Assembly: GCA_030428695.1 (NCBI GenBank)
Contig: JAUIEM010000214.1
Coordinates: 1 to 16,796, forward strand
DNA length: 16,796 nucleotides
DNA from: a bacterium
Lineage (GTDB): Bacteria > Planctomycetota > J058 > JAJDCP01
Direction of reading: 5' to 3'
Made by a program: the position numbers and the translations under genes. Of this stretch, positions 1 through 6,153 are shown piece after piece (positions within the stretch are counted from its first letter, which is position 1; every line of letters begins with the position of its first letter). The notes under the pieces are model-generated. The model was not told where the DNA came from and did not search any database. It worked only from the letters and a program-made list of their open reading frames with translations.

Positions 1-377
1 ACCCGGGCGTCGCTCTCCAGCGCGGGCGCGGAGCCTTCCTCCGCATCGGCGCAGCCCAGCCGCACGCCGCAGGCCGGGCAGCTCGGGAGGCTCCCGCGCA
101 GCGTCGGCACGCAGACCTCGTAGCGGGCCTCGCAGCCCGCGCACTCCAGCAGCCGCGGCCGGGACGCTTCCTCCAGGGCCTCCAGCGCCGCCGGCCGGAC
201 CAGCTCGCGGCGGGCGAGGAAGGCGGACAGGTCGAGCTCGTCCTGGCCGGTGCGGGTGCGCAGCACCTGCTTGGCGGTCTTGCGGCTGAGCTGCCGGTTC
301 TGGACCAGCACGGTCAACAGCAGCTTGTCCTCGAGCCTCCGGGTGGCGGGGCTCACGGTCTCGGTCGGGGTGCTCAT
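1..377 (-). CDS. Zinc-ribbon protein, 3' end outside the window
   Basis: This is an open frame of 125 residues that starts at ATG 377 and runs off the left edge, so its C-terminus is unknown. The N-terminal ~75 residues are helical and charged. A four-cysteine zinc ribbon follows, with CAGC at residues 79-82 and CPAC at 100-103 (the latter in the context CPACG). Such cassettes are common at the front of planctomycete regulatory or kinase proteins, but no catalytic domain is visible here. The ATG overlaps the TGA of the upstream channel gene (ATGA at 374-377), so the two genes are almost certainly cotranscribed and translationally coupled. That suggests a role connected with the channel, which is inference only. 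The product could be a soluble adaptor or the N-terminus of a longer sensor or kinase. Confidence 0.75.
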   Translation of the reverse strand, partial: MSTPTETVSPATRRLEDKLLLTVLVQNRQLSRKTAKQVLRTRTGQDELDLSAFLARRELVRPAALEALEEASRPRLLECAGCEARYEVCVPTLRGSLPSCPACGVRLGCADAEEGSAPALESDAR

Positions 378-2326
378 CGTTCATCCTCCGCGACGACAAC
401 CAGCGCATCTCCGCGGCGCAGCGTCACTTCCGTGTCTTTGGGCGGAACCAGGCTCACGCCGTGGTTCTCGTCCAGCTCGTTCTCGAGGGCCTGGATCTTG
501 TAGCCGAGGCAGACCTCGGCATCGCGCTTCTGGGCGAGGGCGAGCAGGTCGCCGAAGCGACAGGTCACCGGCAGCTCATCGAAGTACAGCGAGGCGGGCT
601 TGACGTAGATCTCCGAGCCGTCCTCCTGGAACAGGTCGTCGTAGACCCGCCGGATGTCGGGCTGCTCGCTGAGCTGGGCGAAGATCATCGAGACCATCCG
701 GTTGCTGATCAGGAAGTCGTTGACCCCCGCCTGGTTGATCAGCTCCTGGTTCGAGCTGTCGAGCACCTCGGTCAGCACCTTGGTCGTCACCCGGCGGCCC
801 GCCTTCTCGGCCTGGCGCACCAGCTTGCGCAGGTGCAGCAGGACGACGATGGTCTCGGCGTCGATGCGCTCGGCGACCAGCTCGGCCTCCGGCTTCTGGG
901 GCAGGATCACGACGTTGTTGTAGGCGAGCGGGTCGAGGCTCTCGAGCTCGGCGCAGACCAGCGGATCCTTCTCGATCAGCCGCAGCTCGACCTCCTCCAG
1001 CGACCCCTGCAAGGCTGTGATCTGAGCCTGCAGAGCGGGGCTGGGGGCGGCGATGGCGACGTCGATGGCCGAGCCCTCGCGGACGTAGTCGGCGTACTCG
1101 GAGCAGATGATCGGCGCCTTCGCGCTCCAGCCGAGGATCAGCATGCGCTCGTGGCTCAGCGACACGCGCCGGTCGGGGATCGGCAGCTCCGTCGGGGTCA
1201 TCACGACCTGATCGCTGAAGGCGATCTTCGAGTCGTCCTCGGCGACGATCAGCACGTCGTCGCCCTCCTCGAGCACGGTCTCGGGGGCGGGCCGCACCAG
1301 CAGCGCGCCGTCCTTGCGGCGGATGCCGAAGGGCACGCCCTCCTCGAAGCGGAAGAGCAGCTCGTCGAAGCGGATGCCGCCCCAGTCCTCGCTGTGGAAG
1401 TAGATCTCCGAGCCCTCGAAGCTCAACAGCTCGGAGTAGACCACCGACAGGCCGCTGGTGCGCGAGGTCTGGACCATCACCTTGGCGAGGATCTCCTCGG
1501 CGTCGATCGCGATCACCCGGCCCGGCGCGACGTCCTCGACCACCTGGCGGTTGCGCGGGTCGAAGACCTCGGCGACGACGCTGCATTCCGCCTGCGTGCC
1601 GAGCTTGTTCTCGAGGGCGAGCACGGTCTTGATGATCTTCGCGTCGCTGGCGAGCTTCTCGTCCTGGGGCGCCGCCTCACCGCAGCTGGCGAGCAGGATC
1701 GCGGAGCGGGCGGCGGCGGCGTTGACCGAGTCGAGGGCGCGCAGCGAGGCGGTCGGGCCGTGACGGGTGACGACGCGGGTGTTGCGGCGGTCGGTGAAGT
1801 CCTTGGAGAGCAGCTCGTCCATGTCCTCCTTGGTCTCCTCGGACAGGATCACGACGACCGGGTCGTCCTCGCTCTCGTTGGCCTCGACCAGCTCGCGAAG
1901 GATCTCGGTGATGCGCGGGCTCCAGCCGAGGATCAGGGTGTGGCCGGTCTCGAGCACGCGGCTGTGGCCCTTCTTCAGCTTGGCGATCGCCTGGTCCAGG
2001 GCGGTGGTCAGGAAGGCGATCAGGGCGGAGAAGATCACGACCCCGGTCATGCCGGCGGCGATCGCGGCGAGCTTGGAGACGCCGATCGAGTCGTTGTCCT
2101 GGGCCATGTTGCCGGGGTCGGTCAGCTGCAGGAACACGAACCAGGGGTGACGGCCGACCGAGTGCTCGGTGGAGAAGATCGTGCCGAACAAGAGGCGCGC
2201 CCCGCCGATCAGGGCGAAGCAGATCAGGAAGGTGACGAGCAGGGACAGGAACAGCGCCTTGCTGCCCCGGGCGAGGAACAGGTCGGTGCGGTAGTGCAGG
2301 CGCTCAGCGAGGTTTCCGGAGGGCAT
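374..2326 (-). CDS. CASTOR/POLLUX-type ion channel with two RCK (TrkA-N-like) domains
   Basis: This 650-residue integral membrane protein has an N-terminal pore module with transmembrane helices at about 24-48 and 86-112. Between them lies a pore segment with LTDPGNMAQD at 68-77, resembling the ADxGNHA filter region of plant CASTOR/POLLUX/DMI1 channels. A long cytosolic part follows, with two Rossmann-like RCK units beginning at HTLILGWSPR (129-138) and RMLILGWSAK (394-403). Each RCK ends in a TrkA-C-like beta segment (DVLIVAED near 357 and ALVVVAED at the C-terminus). Length and domain order match the bacterial members of this family, which are thought to conduct cations under ligand control by the RCK ring. 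The ion and ligand cannot be read from the sequence. The ATG start at 2326 has GGAG seven bases upstream. The gene is first in a unit with the overlapping zinc-ribbon gene at 377. Confidence 0.88.
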   Translation of the reverse strand: MPSGNLAERLHYRTDLFLARGSKALFLSLLVTFLICFALIGGARLLFGTIFSTEHSVGRHPWFVFLQLTDPGNMAQDNDSIGVSKLAAIAAGMTGVVIFSALIAFLTTALDQAIAKLKKGHSRVLETGHTLILGWSPRITEILRELVEANESEDDPVVVILSEETKEDMDELLSKDFTDRRNTRVVTRHGPTASLRALDSVNAAAARSAILLASCGEAAPQDEKLASDAKIIKTVLALENKLGTQAECSVVAEVFDPRNRQVVEDVAPGRVIAIDAEEILAKVMVQTSRTSGLSVVYSELLSFEGSEIYFHSEDWGGIRFDELLFRFEEGVPFGIRRKDGALLVRPAPETVLEEGDDVLIVAEDDSKIAFSDQVVMTPTELPIPDRRVSLSHERMLILGWSAKAPIICSEYADYVREGSAIDVAIAAPSPALQAQITALQGSLEEVELRLIEKDPLVCAELESLDPLAYNNVVILPQKPEAELVAERIDAETIVVLLHLRKLVRQAEKAGRRVTTKVLTEVLDSSNQELINQAGVNDFLISNRMVSMIFAQLSEQPDIRRVYDDLFQEDGSEIYVKPASLYFDELPVTCRFGDLLALAQKRDAEVCLGYKIQALENELDENHGVSLVPPKDTEVTLRRGDALVVVAEDER

Positions 2327-2358
2327 CGGTCGGCTCCGCGAGAGGTGTCTCCCATCTC

Positions 2359-2450
2359 GAACCGGAGCCTTGGGGGCAGGGAACAGGTTTCCTTCAGAAC
2401 CGGAGCACGTCCGGCCAGAGGAGAAACCTCCGGCTGCCTGTTCCCTGGTG
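2359..2450. repeat. Nested inverted repeats and a 10-bp direct repeat between divergent genes
   Basis: Within the 166-bp divergent intergenic region, CAGGGAACAGG (2377-2387) is perfectly inverted as CCTGTTCCCTG (2437-2447). Nested inside it are AGGTTTC (2385-2391) against GAAACCT (2423-2429), and CCGGA (2400-2404) against TCCGG (2410-2414). GAACCGGAGC also occurs twice in direct orientation (2359-2368 and 2397-2406). The structure covers most of the space where promoters for the channel gene and the PsbP-like gene must lie. It could be a regulatory site, an RNA structure in either leader, or a small REP/MITE-like palindromic unit. No transposase is nearby, and I could not identify a convincing -35/-10 pair in this interval. 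Confidence 0.6.
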
Positions 2451-2492
2451 TGCGCTTTCTCTGCTCACCGCGCAACACAAGGAGGAATCGCG

Positions 2493-3266
2493 ATGCTCAC
2501 CGAAAGCCCCGCACGCGTCGTCTGTCCCTGCGGCAAGCGGCTGAAGGTCCCCGCCCACCTGCTCGGCCGCAGCCTGCGCTGCAAGGCCTGCGGCACCCGG
2601 ATCGAGACCGAGGCCCCGGCCGAGGAGGAGGTCGAAGCGCCCGCCCAGCGTCCCCCCGCGCCGCGCCGGCGCCCCGTACGCAGGGGGCGGCGCCGTCCGC
2701 GCCGCACCCCCGCCGGCTCGTCGTCCTTCCTCGGCTCGATGTGGCGGGCCTTCAAGCTGCGCCTGATCGTCGCGGGCGTCGTGCTCGTCATCGCGTCGGT
2801 CGGGGCCTTCCTGAGCGGGGACTTCAGCGGCAAGAGCGGGACCTGGCGGGCGCCGGGTGTAGGGATCGCCCTCGACTATCCGCGCGGCTGGGAGGTCGCC
2901 ACCAACGACCACGACGTGCCCTTCCTCCGCAACCTGCACGCCGGGCTGGACCCGCAGATCAACCTCTTCAGCGAACCCCTGCAGCCGGGGTTGGAGCTGT
3001 GGATGCTCGAGGAGAACGCGCTGGCTTCGCTGTCCGACCAGGGCCTGGAGTACGAGTCGAGCCGACTGTACGAGCAGGCCGGCACCTCGATGGTCGACGT
3101 GGTGTATCACGCCCGCGACGAACACGGAAAGCTCTGCACCTTCCGCGAGCTGCTCCTCGTCCGGGGCGGCAGCCTGATCACCGTCAGCGCCAGCGCGCCG
3201 AAGGTGAAGTGGTACCGGTGGGAGAAGCCCTTCGACACGATCCTGAAGACGGTCCGGCTCTTGTAG
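2493..3266 (+). CDS. Zinc-ribbon, single-TM protein with C-terminal PsbP/DUF1795-like domain
   Basis: This 257-residue protein starts at ATG 2493 behind AGGAGG (2480-2485). An in-frame upstream ATG at 2370 is rejected because it has no comparable ribosome binding site and would put coding sequence through the inverted repeats. Domains in order: a zinc ribbon with CPC at 11-13 and CKAC at 30-33; an Ala/Pro/Arg-rich linker at 40-75; one transmembrane helix at about 88-107; and an extracytoplasmic domain beginning with GVGIALDYPRGWEV (122-135), which resembles the opening of PsbP/Mog1/DUF1795-fold domains. The cytosolic ribbon plus external beta domain is typical of planctomycete proteins of unknown role. 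The family placement of the C-terminal domain rests on pattern only. No enzymatic residues were recognised. Confidence 0.83.
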   Translation: MLTESPARVVCPCGKRLKVPAHLLGRSLRCKACGTRIETEAPAEEEVEAPAQRPPAPRRRPVRRGRRRPRRTPAGSSSFLGSMWRAFKLRLIVAGVVLVIASVGAFLSGDFSGKSGTWRAPGVGIALDYPRGWEVATNDHDVPFLRNLHAGLDPQINLFSEPLQPGLELWMLEENALASLSDQGLEYESSRLYEQAGTSMVDVVYHARDEHGKLCTFRELLLVRGGSLITVSASAPKVKWYRWEKPFDTILKTVRLL

Positions 3267-3268
3267 AT

Positions 3269-3284
3269 GGCGGAGGCTCCCGCC
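3269..3284 (+). terminator. Weak hairpin after the PsbP-like gene
   Basis: GGCGG (3269-3273) pairs with CCGCC (3280-3284) around a six-base loop, starting three bases after the TAG. No T tract follows, so it may only attenuate transcription or be chance in GC-rich DNA. Confidence 0.22.
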
Positions 3285-3336
3285 GGGCGGCGCGATCCGC
3301 TATGGTGGAGCCTGCCTTCCGTCGCGGAGACCCCCG

Positions 3337-4056
3337 ATGCTCGCCGTGCTCTGCCCGTTGCGCCAGGAGGCCGCCGCCCTCGAGCGCGCCCTCGGCTCCC
3401 GCTTCGCCGAGCGCCACGCCGGCCTCGAGCTGCGCCGCGGCAGCCTGGCGGGGCTGCCCGTCGCGGTCGCCGTGTCCGGCATGGGCGGCGCCCGGGTGCG
3501 GACGGCGGTCGAGCGCTTGCAGCGCGTCCTGGAGCCATCCCACCTGCTGCTCGCAGGCTTCGCGGGCGGCCTCGACCCGGCGCTGCCGAGCGGCAGCCTG
3601 CACCGCGTCGGCGCGGTCGGCCGTCCGGGCCAGCCGGCGCGGGCCGTCCCGGACTTCCCCTGGCCCTCCCCGCCGCCTCCCTCCCAGCGGCTGCTGACCG
3701 TGCCGGCGGTGCTCGACGCCGCGGCCAAGCGCCGCGCCCGCGCCGACGGCTACGGCCTGGTCGACATGGAGGCGGCGGACTTCTTTGCGGAAGCGGACGC
3801 GCAGGGCCTGTGCGCCGGCGCGGTGCGGGTGGTGCTCGACGAGGCGGGGGAAGACCTGCCGGACATCGCCACCGACCCCTACGGGAACCCGCGCTGGCGC
3901 TCGGTGGCCGGCTTCATCCTGCGCCGCCCCCACAAGCTCGCCGCCCTCGCCGGGCTCGGCCGCCGGGTCGAGGCGGCCTCGGAGCGGCTGGGCGGCTTCG
4001 TGCGCCAGCTGGCGCGGACGCTCGGAGATCAGCGGCGGGAGACCTCCGGCACGTAG
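3337..4056 (+). CDS. Nucleoside phosphorylase-family protein (HpnG/MTA-SAH nucleosidase-like)
   Basis: This is a 239-residue soluble protein of the purine/uridine phosphorylase superfamily. Visible signatures are SGMGGARV (47-54), the nucleoside-binding AGFAGGLDP (73-81), VDMEA (142-146), whose Glu contacts the ribose in MTA/SAH nucleosidases, and Asp168 in VRVVLDEAGEDLP. Asp168 sits where those enzymes carry the catalytic Asp that protonates the base. The short length and degenerate central region resemble the hopanoid-associated HpnG branch, which releases adenine from adenosylhopane, more than the canonical mtnN branch. No hopanoid gene lies nearby, so the substrate is uncertain. The start is ATG 3337 with GGAGA at 3326-3330. 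A -10-like TATGGT lies at 3301-3306 without a good -35, so the gene may have its own promoter or be read from 2493. Confidence 0.78.
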   Translation: MLAVLCPLRQEAAALERALGSRFAERHAGLELRRGSLAGLPVAVAVSGMGGARVRTAVERLQRVLEPSHLLLAGFAGGLDPALPSGSLHRVGAVGRPGQPARAVPDFPWPSPPPPSQRLLTVPAVLDAAAKRRARADGYGLVDMEAADFFAEADAQGLCAGAVRVVLDEAGEDLPDIATDPYGNPRWRSVAGFILRRPHKLAALAGLGRRVEAASERLGGFVRQLARTLGDQRRETSGT

Positions 4057-4099
4057 CGGGGGAGCACGATGGCCGGCGCGCTCCCCGGGGAGGGACGCG

Positions 4100-4255
4100 A
4101 TGGCGGACCACGAGATCGTCGTACGCCACGCACACGGGACTGCGCTCACGCAGGAGCGCGGCCACGGCCCGGGCTTGAGGCGCGCCGGCGACCGGCCCGC
4201 GTTGGAAGAGGCGCATCGCGGATCTCCGGTGGAGACTCCTCTTCGGCATCGGTGA
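4100..4255 (+). CDS. Possible small ORF, 51 codons, uncertain
   Basis: Downstream of the phosphorylase-like gene, an ATG at 4100 is preceded by GGGGAGG (4087-4093) at ideal spacing and opens 51 codons to TGA. The product is hydrophilic and His/Arg-rich, with no recognisable motif. Third-position GC is about 78%, lower than in clear genes here, and falls toward the 3' end. It may be a small protein, a gene remnant or noise. It lies in the otherwise unassigned interval 4057-4307. Confidence 0.22.
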   Translation: MADHEIVVRHAHGTALTQERGHGPGLRRAGDRPALEEAHRGSPVETPLRHR

Positions 4256-4261
4256 TGGGGG

Positions 4262-4289
4262 ACCCGCGCGCAAGCGTCGTCGACGCGGG
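4262..4289. terminator. Candidate bidirectional hairpin between convergent genes
   Basis: CCCGCG (4263-4268) can pair with CGCGGG (4284-4289), with an alternative inner pairing GCGT/ACGC. It lies just beyond the stop of the minus-strand operon and downstream of the plus-strand phosphorylase. There is no T tract on either strand, so it is only a positional and structural candidate. Confidence 0.28.
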
Positions 4290-4307
4290 CCTGGGGGGAA
4301 GCGGCTG

Positions 4308-4838
4308 CTACTCTGCCTCGACCTTGGACTTCAGGTTGGCGAGCCCGGTCTCGAAGTCCGGCCCCATCAGCGCGTCCATCCCGCCGAGGGCGGCGACGAA
4401 CAGCTTCCCGATCATGTCGAGGTCGCCGCTGGCGCGCCAGGTGACGACGGTGGCGCTGTCCTGTTCCGCCCAGCTGATCGCGCCGGCGGACGGCGCCGCG
4501 CCCTCGAAGGTCAGGGTGTAGGCGATGCCGCTGTCCGGGGAGGCGGAGGTCAGGACCATCGAGCCGTTGCCCTCGTCCATCGTCCAGTTCGACTCCGCGC
4601 CGACGCCCTCGGTCTTGTCGCCGTAGGTGTACTTGACGGAGGGGTAGCGCTCCTTGGTCCAGGCCGTCCACTCCGGCCAGCGGTCGACGTGCCCGACCAG
4701 GGCGTAGATCGAGTCGCCTGGCGCGTTGACGGTGGTCGTGCGCTCGACGACGAAGCTCGACGGCAAGAGGAAGCTGACGCCGACGAGCACGATCGCGATC
4801 ACGATCACGATCAGCAGCAGGATCTTCAGGAATTTCAC
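4308..4838 (-). CDS. Membrane-anchored SRPBCC (polyketide cyclase-like) protein
   Basis: This 176-residue protein starts at GTG 4838, chosen because GGAGGA lies at ideal spacing upstream and a hydrophobic N-terminus follows immediately. Longer in-frame extensions upstream would lie inside the preceding gene. Residues ~4-26 form one transmembrane or signal-anchor helix. The rest has the look of the SRPBCC/START-like fold: a first strand with VERTTTVNAP at 31-40, then a conserved WPEWTAW stretch at about 54-60, and a long C-terminal helix with LANLKSKVEAE. Such domains bind hydrophobic ligands in a deep cavity, and no ligand can be assigned. Its GTG overlaps the TGA of the preceding gene (GTGA at 4835-4838), so it is translationally coupled to a second SRPBCC protein. 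It is the last gene of the operon starting at 7146. Confidence 0.85.
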   Translation of the reverse strand: MKFLKILLLIVIVIAIVLVGVSFLLPSSFVVERTTTVNAPGDSIYALVGHVDRWPEWTAWTKERYPSVKYTYGDKTEGVGAESNWTMDEGNGSMVLTSASPDSGIAYTLTFEGAAPSAGAISWAEQDSATVVTWRASGDLDMIGKLFVAALGGMDALMGPDFETGLANLKSKVEAE

Positions 4839-5311
4839 GGTCTGTCCTCCAGAGCGGCGCCCCGTGCCGCAGGCTCTTCGAGGCGCTCCTTGAACGTCAA
4901 CAGGATGGTGGTGAAGGCGTCGACCAGCTGCGCCTTGGCCAGCGGCTGGGCGAGCGCTCCGAGCAGGGGGACCGGCAGGCGGAACTCGCTGCACCAGTCG
5001 ACCTCGCAGCCCTCTCCCCGCGGCTGCAGGGCGACCCGTCCGAAGACGTGCTCGATCGGGAGCGTGCTGTCGATGATCCGGTAGTCGAAGCGATGCGGCC
5101 GGTCGAAACCGGTGATCTCCTCGACCAGCCGCAGGCCGAGGGCCCGCAGCTCGCGCACCGCGCCGCGCCCGTTCCGTTCCTCCAGCCCCGGCCGCAACAG
5201 CCGGGCGCTCTTGAACAGGGGCACCGCGACGTAACCCTCGTGGTCGCTGAGGACCTCGAAGACCCGCTCACACGGCGCGTGGATGTAGGTGTTGACGCGG
5301 ACGAGGGGCAT
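4835..5311 (-). CDS. SRPBCC-family protein, soluble
   Basis: This 158-residue protein opens with VRVNTYIHAPCERVFEVLSD, the usual first strand and helix of SRPBCC (polyketide_cyc2/COG2867-like) domains. It closes with the long amphipathic helix LVDAFTTILLTFKERLEE, which normally covers the ligand cavity. It has no signal peptide or membrane segment, unlike its downstream partner. Start ATG 5311 has only a weak GAGG six bases upstream. The stop overlaps the GTG of the next gene by four bases, so the two SRPBCC proteins are made together, one cytosolic and one anchored. They may act as a lipid or hydrophobic-ligand pair (inference). The 62-bp gap to the upstream methyltransferase holds no clear promoter. 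Confidence 0.82.
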   Translation of the reverse strand: MPLVRVNTYIHAPCERVFEVLSDHEGYVAVPLFKSARLLRPGLEERNGRGAVRELRALGLRLVEEITGFDRPHRFDYRIIDSTLPIEHVFGRVALQPRGEGCEVDWCSEFRLPVPLLGALAQPLAKAQLVDAFTTILLTFKERLEEPAARGAALEDRP

Positions 5312-5373
5312 GCCGGCCTCGAGCTTGTCGCAAAGCGCACATGCTGCCAGAAGCGCGGCCGGCCCGCAAGACG

Positions 5374-6144
5374 TCAGCTCTTGCGCACGAGCAGCAGCAC
5401 CAGCCAGCGCTCGAGGAAATGCAGGCGGCGGCCGGCGATGTGGGGGAAGAGGTCGGCGTCGTTGTCTTCCATGTCGTCGGTCAGGTCGTCGTACAGGCCC
5501 TGCCGCTCGTCACGGTCGAGGTGCGCGGCCCAGCGGTCGAAGTTCTGCAGGTGGCGGATGGCCTTGCGCTCCTGCAGGATCCAGCCGTCCTGGCAGGCGA
5601 CATCGACGCACATCGCCTCGCTCAAGCTGCGGCAACGGAAGCCGTTGCGCATCTCGAGCAGGGTGTCGAGGAAGTTGCGGCTGTTCTTGTCCGCAGGACC
5701 GACGGGCTCGGCCCAGACCACCGCGCGCTTGGCCAGCCGCTTCGCCTGCTCGAGGATCGGAGCGGCGTCGCGGAACTGCCGCAGCTGGTGGCAGACCACC
5801 AGGTCGAAGGAGCTCGCCGGCAGGGTCCCGAGGTTGCGCGGATCGGTGCGCCGGAAGTGGACGTTCTGCAGCCCCCGCCGCTCCTGCTCGGCGAGGGAGA
5901 TCTTGATCATCGCATCGCGCCAGTCGAGAGCGACGACCGCGCGCGCGGCGGTCGCGTACTGGAAGGCGAAGGCGCCGTCGCCGGAAGGGATGTCGAGGAC
6001 CGACTCTTCCTTGTACACCGGCGCGATCTCGAAGACCCGCTTCGCCGGGTGGGAGGTCGGGGCCTCGAGCTTGGTCACGAAGGCCGCCTTCTCGAAGCCG
6101 CGCTGGCTGGCGGGGACGTCGTAGTGGCCGCGGTTGGTCGCCAC
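5374..6144 (-). CDS. Class I SAM-dependent methyltransferase
   Basis: This 256-residue protein has the Rossmann methyltransferase core. Motif I is VLDIPSGDGAF at 49-59, an acidic residue ends strand 2 (ALDW, Asp74), and a motif IV-like FDLVVCHQLRQF lies at 113-124. The N-terminus HYDVPASQRGF is followed by a segment naming no known substrate class, and the acceptor is unknown. Start is GTG 6144, supported by GGAG (in AGTAGGAGATCTTTGTG) at correct spacing. Only nine bases separate it from the TAG of the upstream cysteine-rich gene, so it is the second gene of the operon. A cytosolic methyltransferase with two SRPBCC lipid-binding-type proteins is compatible with modification of a small hydrophobic molecule, but nothing in the sequence proves that. 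Confidence 0.85.
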   Translation of the reverse strand: MATNRGHYDVPASQRGFEKAAFVTKLEAPTSHPAKRVFEIAPVYKEESVLDIPSGDGAFAFQYATAARAVVALDWRDAMIKISLAEQERRGLQNVHFRRTDPRNLGTLPASSFDLVVCHQLRQFRDAAPILEQAKRLAKRAVVWAEPVGPADKNSRNFLDTLLEMRNGFRCRSLSEAMCVDVACQDGWILQERKAIRHLQNFDRWAAHLDRDERQGLYDDLTDDMEDNDADLFPHIAGRRLHFLERWLVLLLVRKS

Positions 6145-6153
6145 AAAGATCTC

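Noticed and set aside
2370..2492. Upstream ATG extension of the PsbP-like gene
   Set aside because: No suitable ribosome binding site. It would code through the nested inverted repeats, and AGGAGG plus the zinc ribbon fix the start at 2493.
461..3697. A very long plus-strand open frame (over 1,000 codons) opposite the channel gene
   Set aside because: It is antisense to a clearly recognisable channel and then crosses another real gene in the wrong frame. The product is low-complexity Leu/Gly/Asp/Val-rich with no domain, as expected from GC-rich antisense DNA.
3914..4273. Minus-strand open frame overlapping the 3' end of the phosphorylase-like gene
   Set aside because: It overlaps a real gene over much of its length, has Arg/Pro-rich low-complexity sequence, and shows no convincing ribosome binding site.
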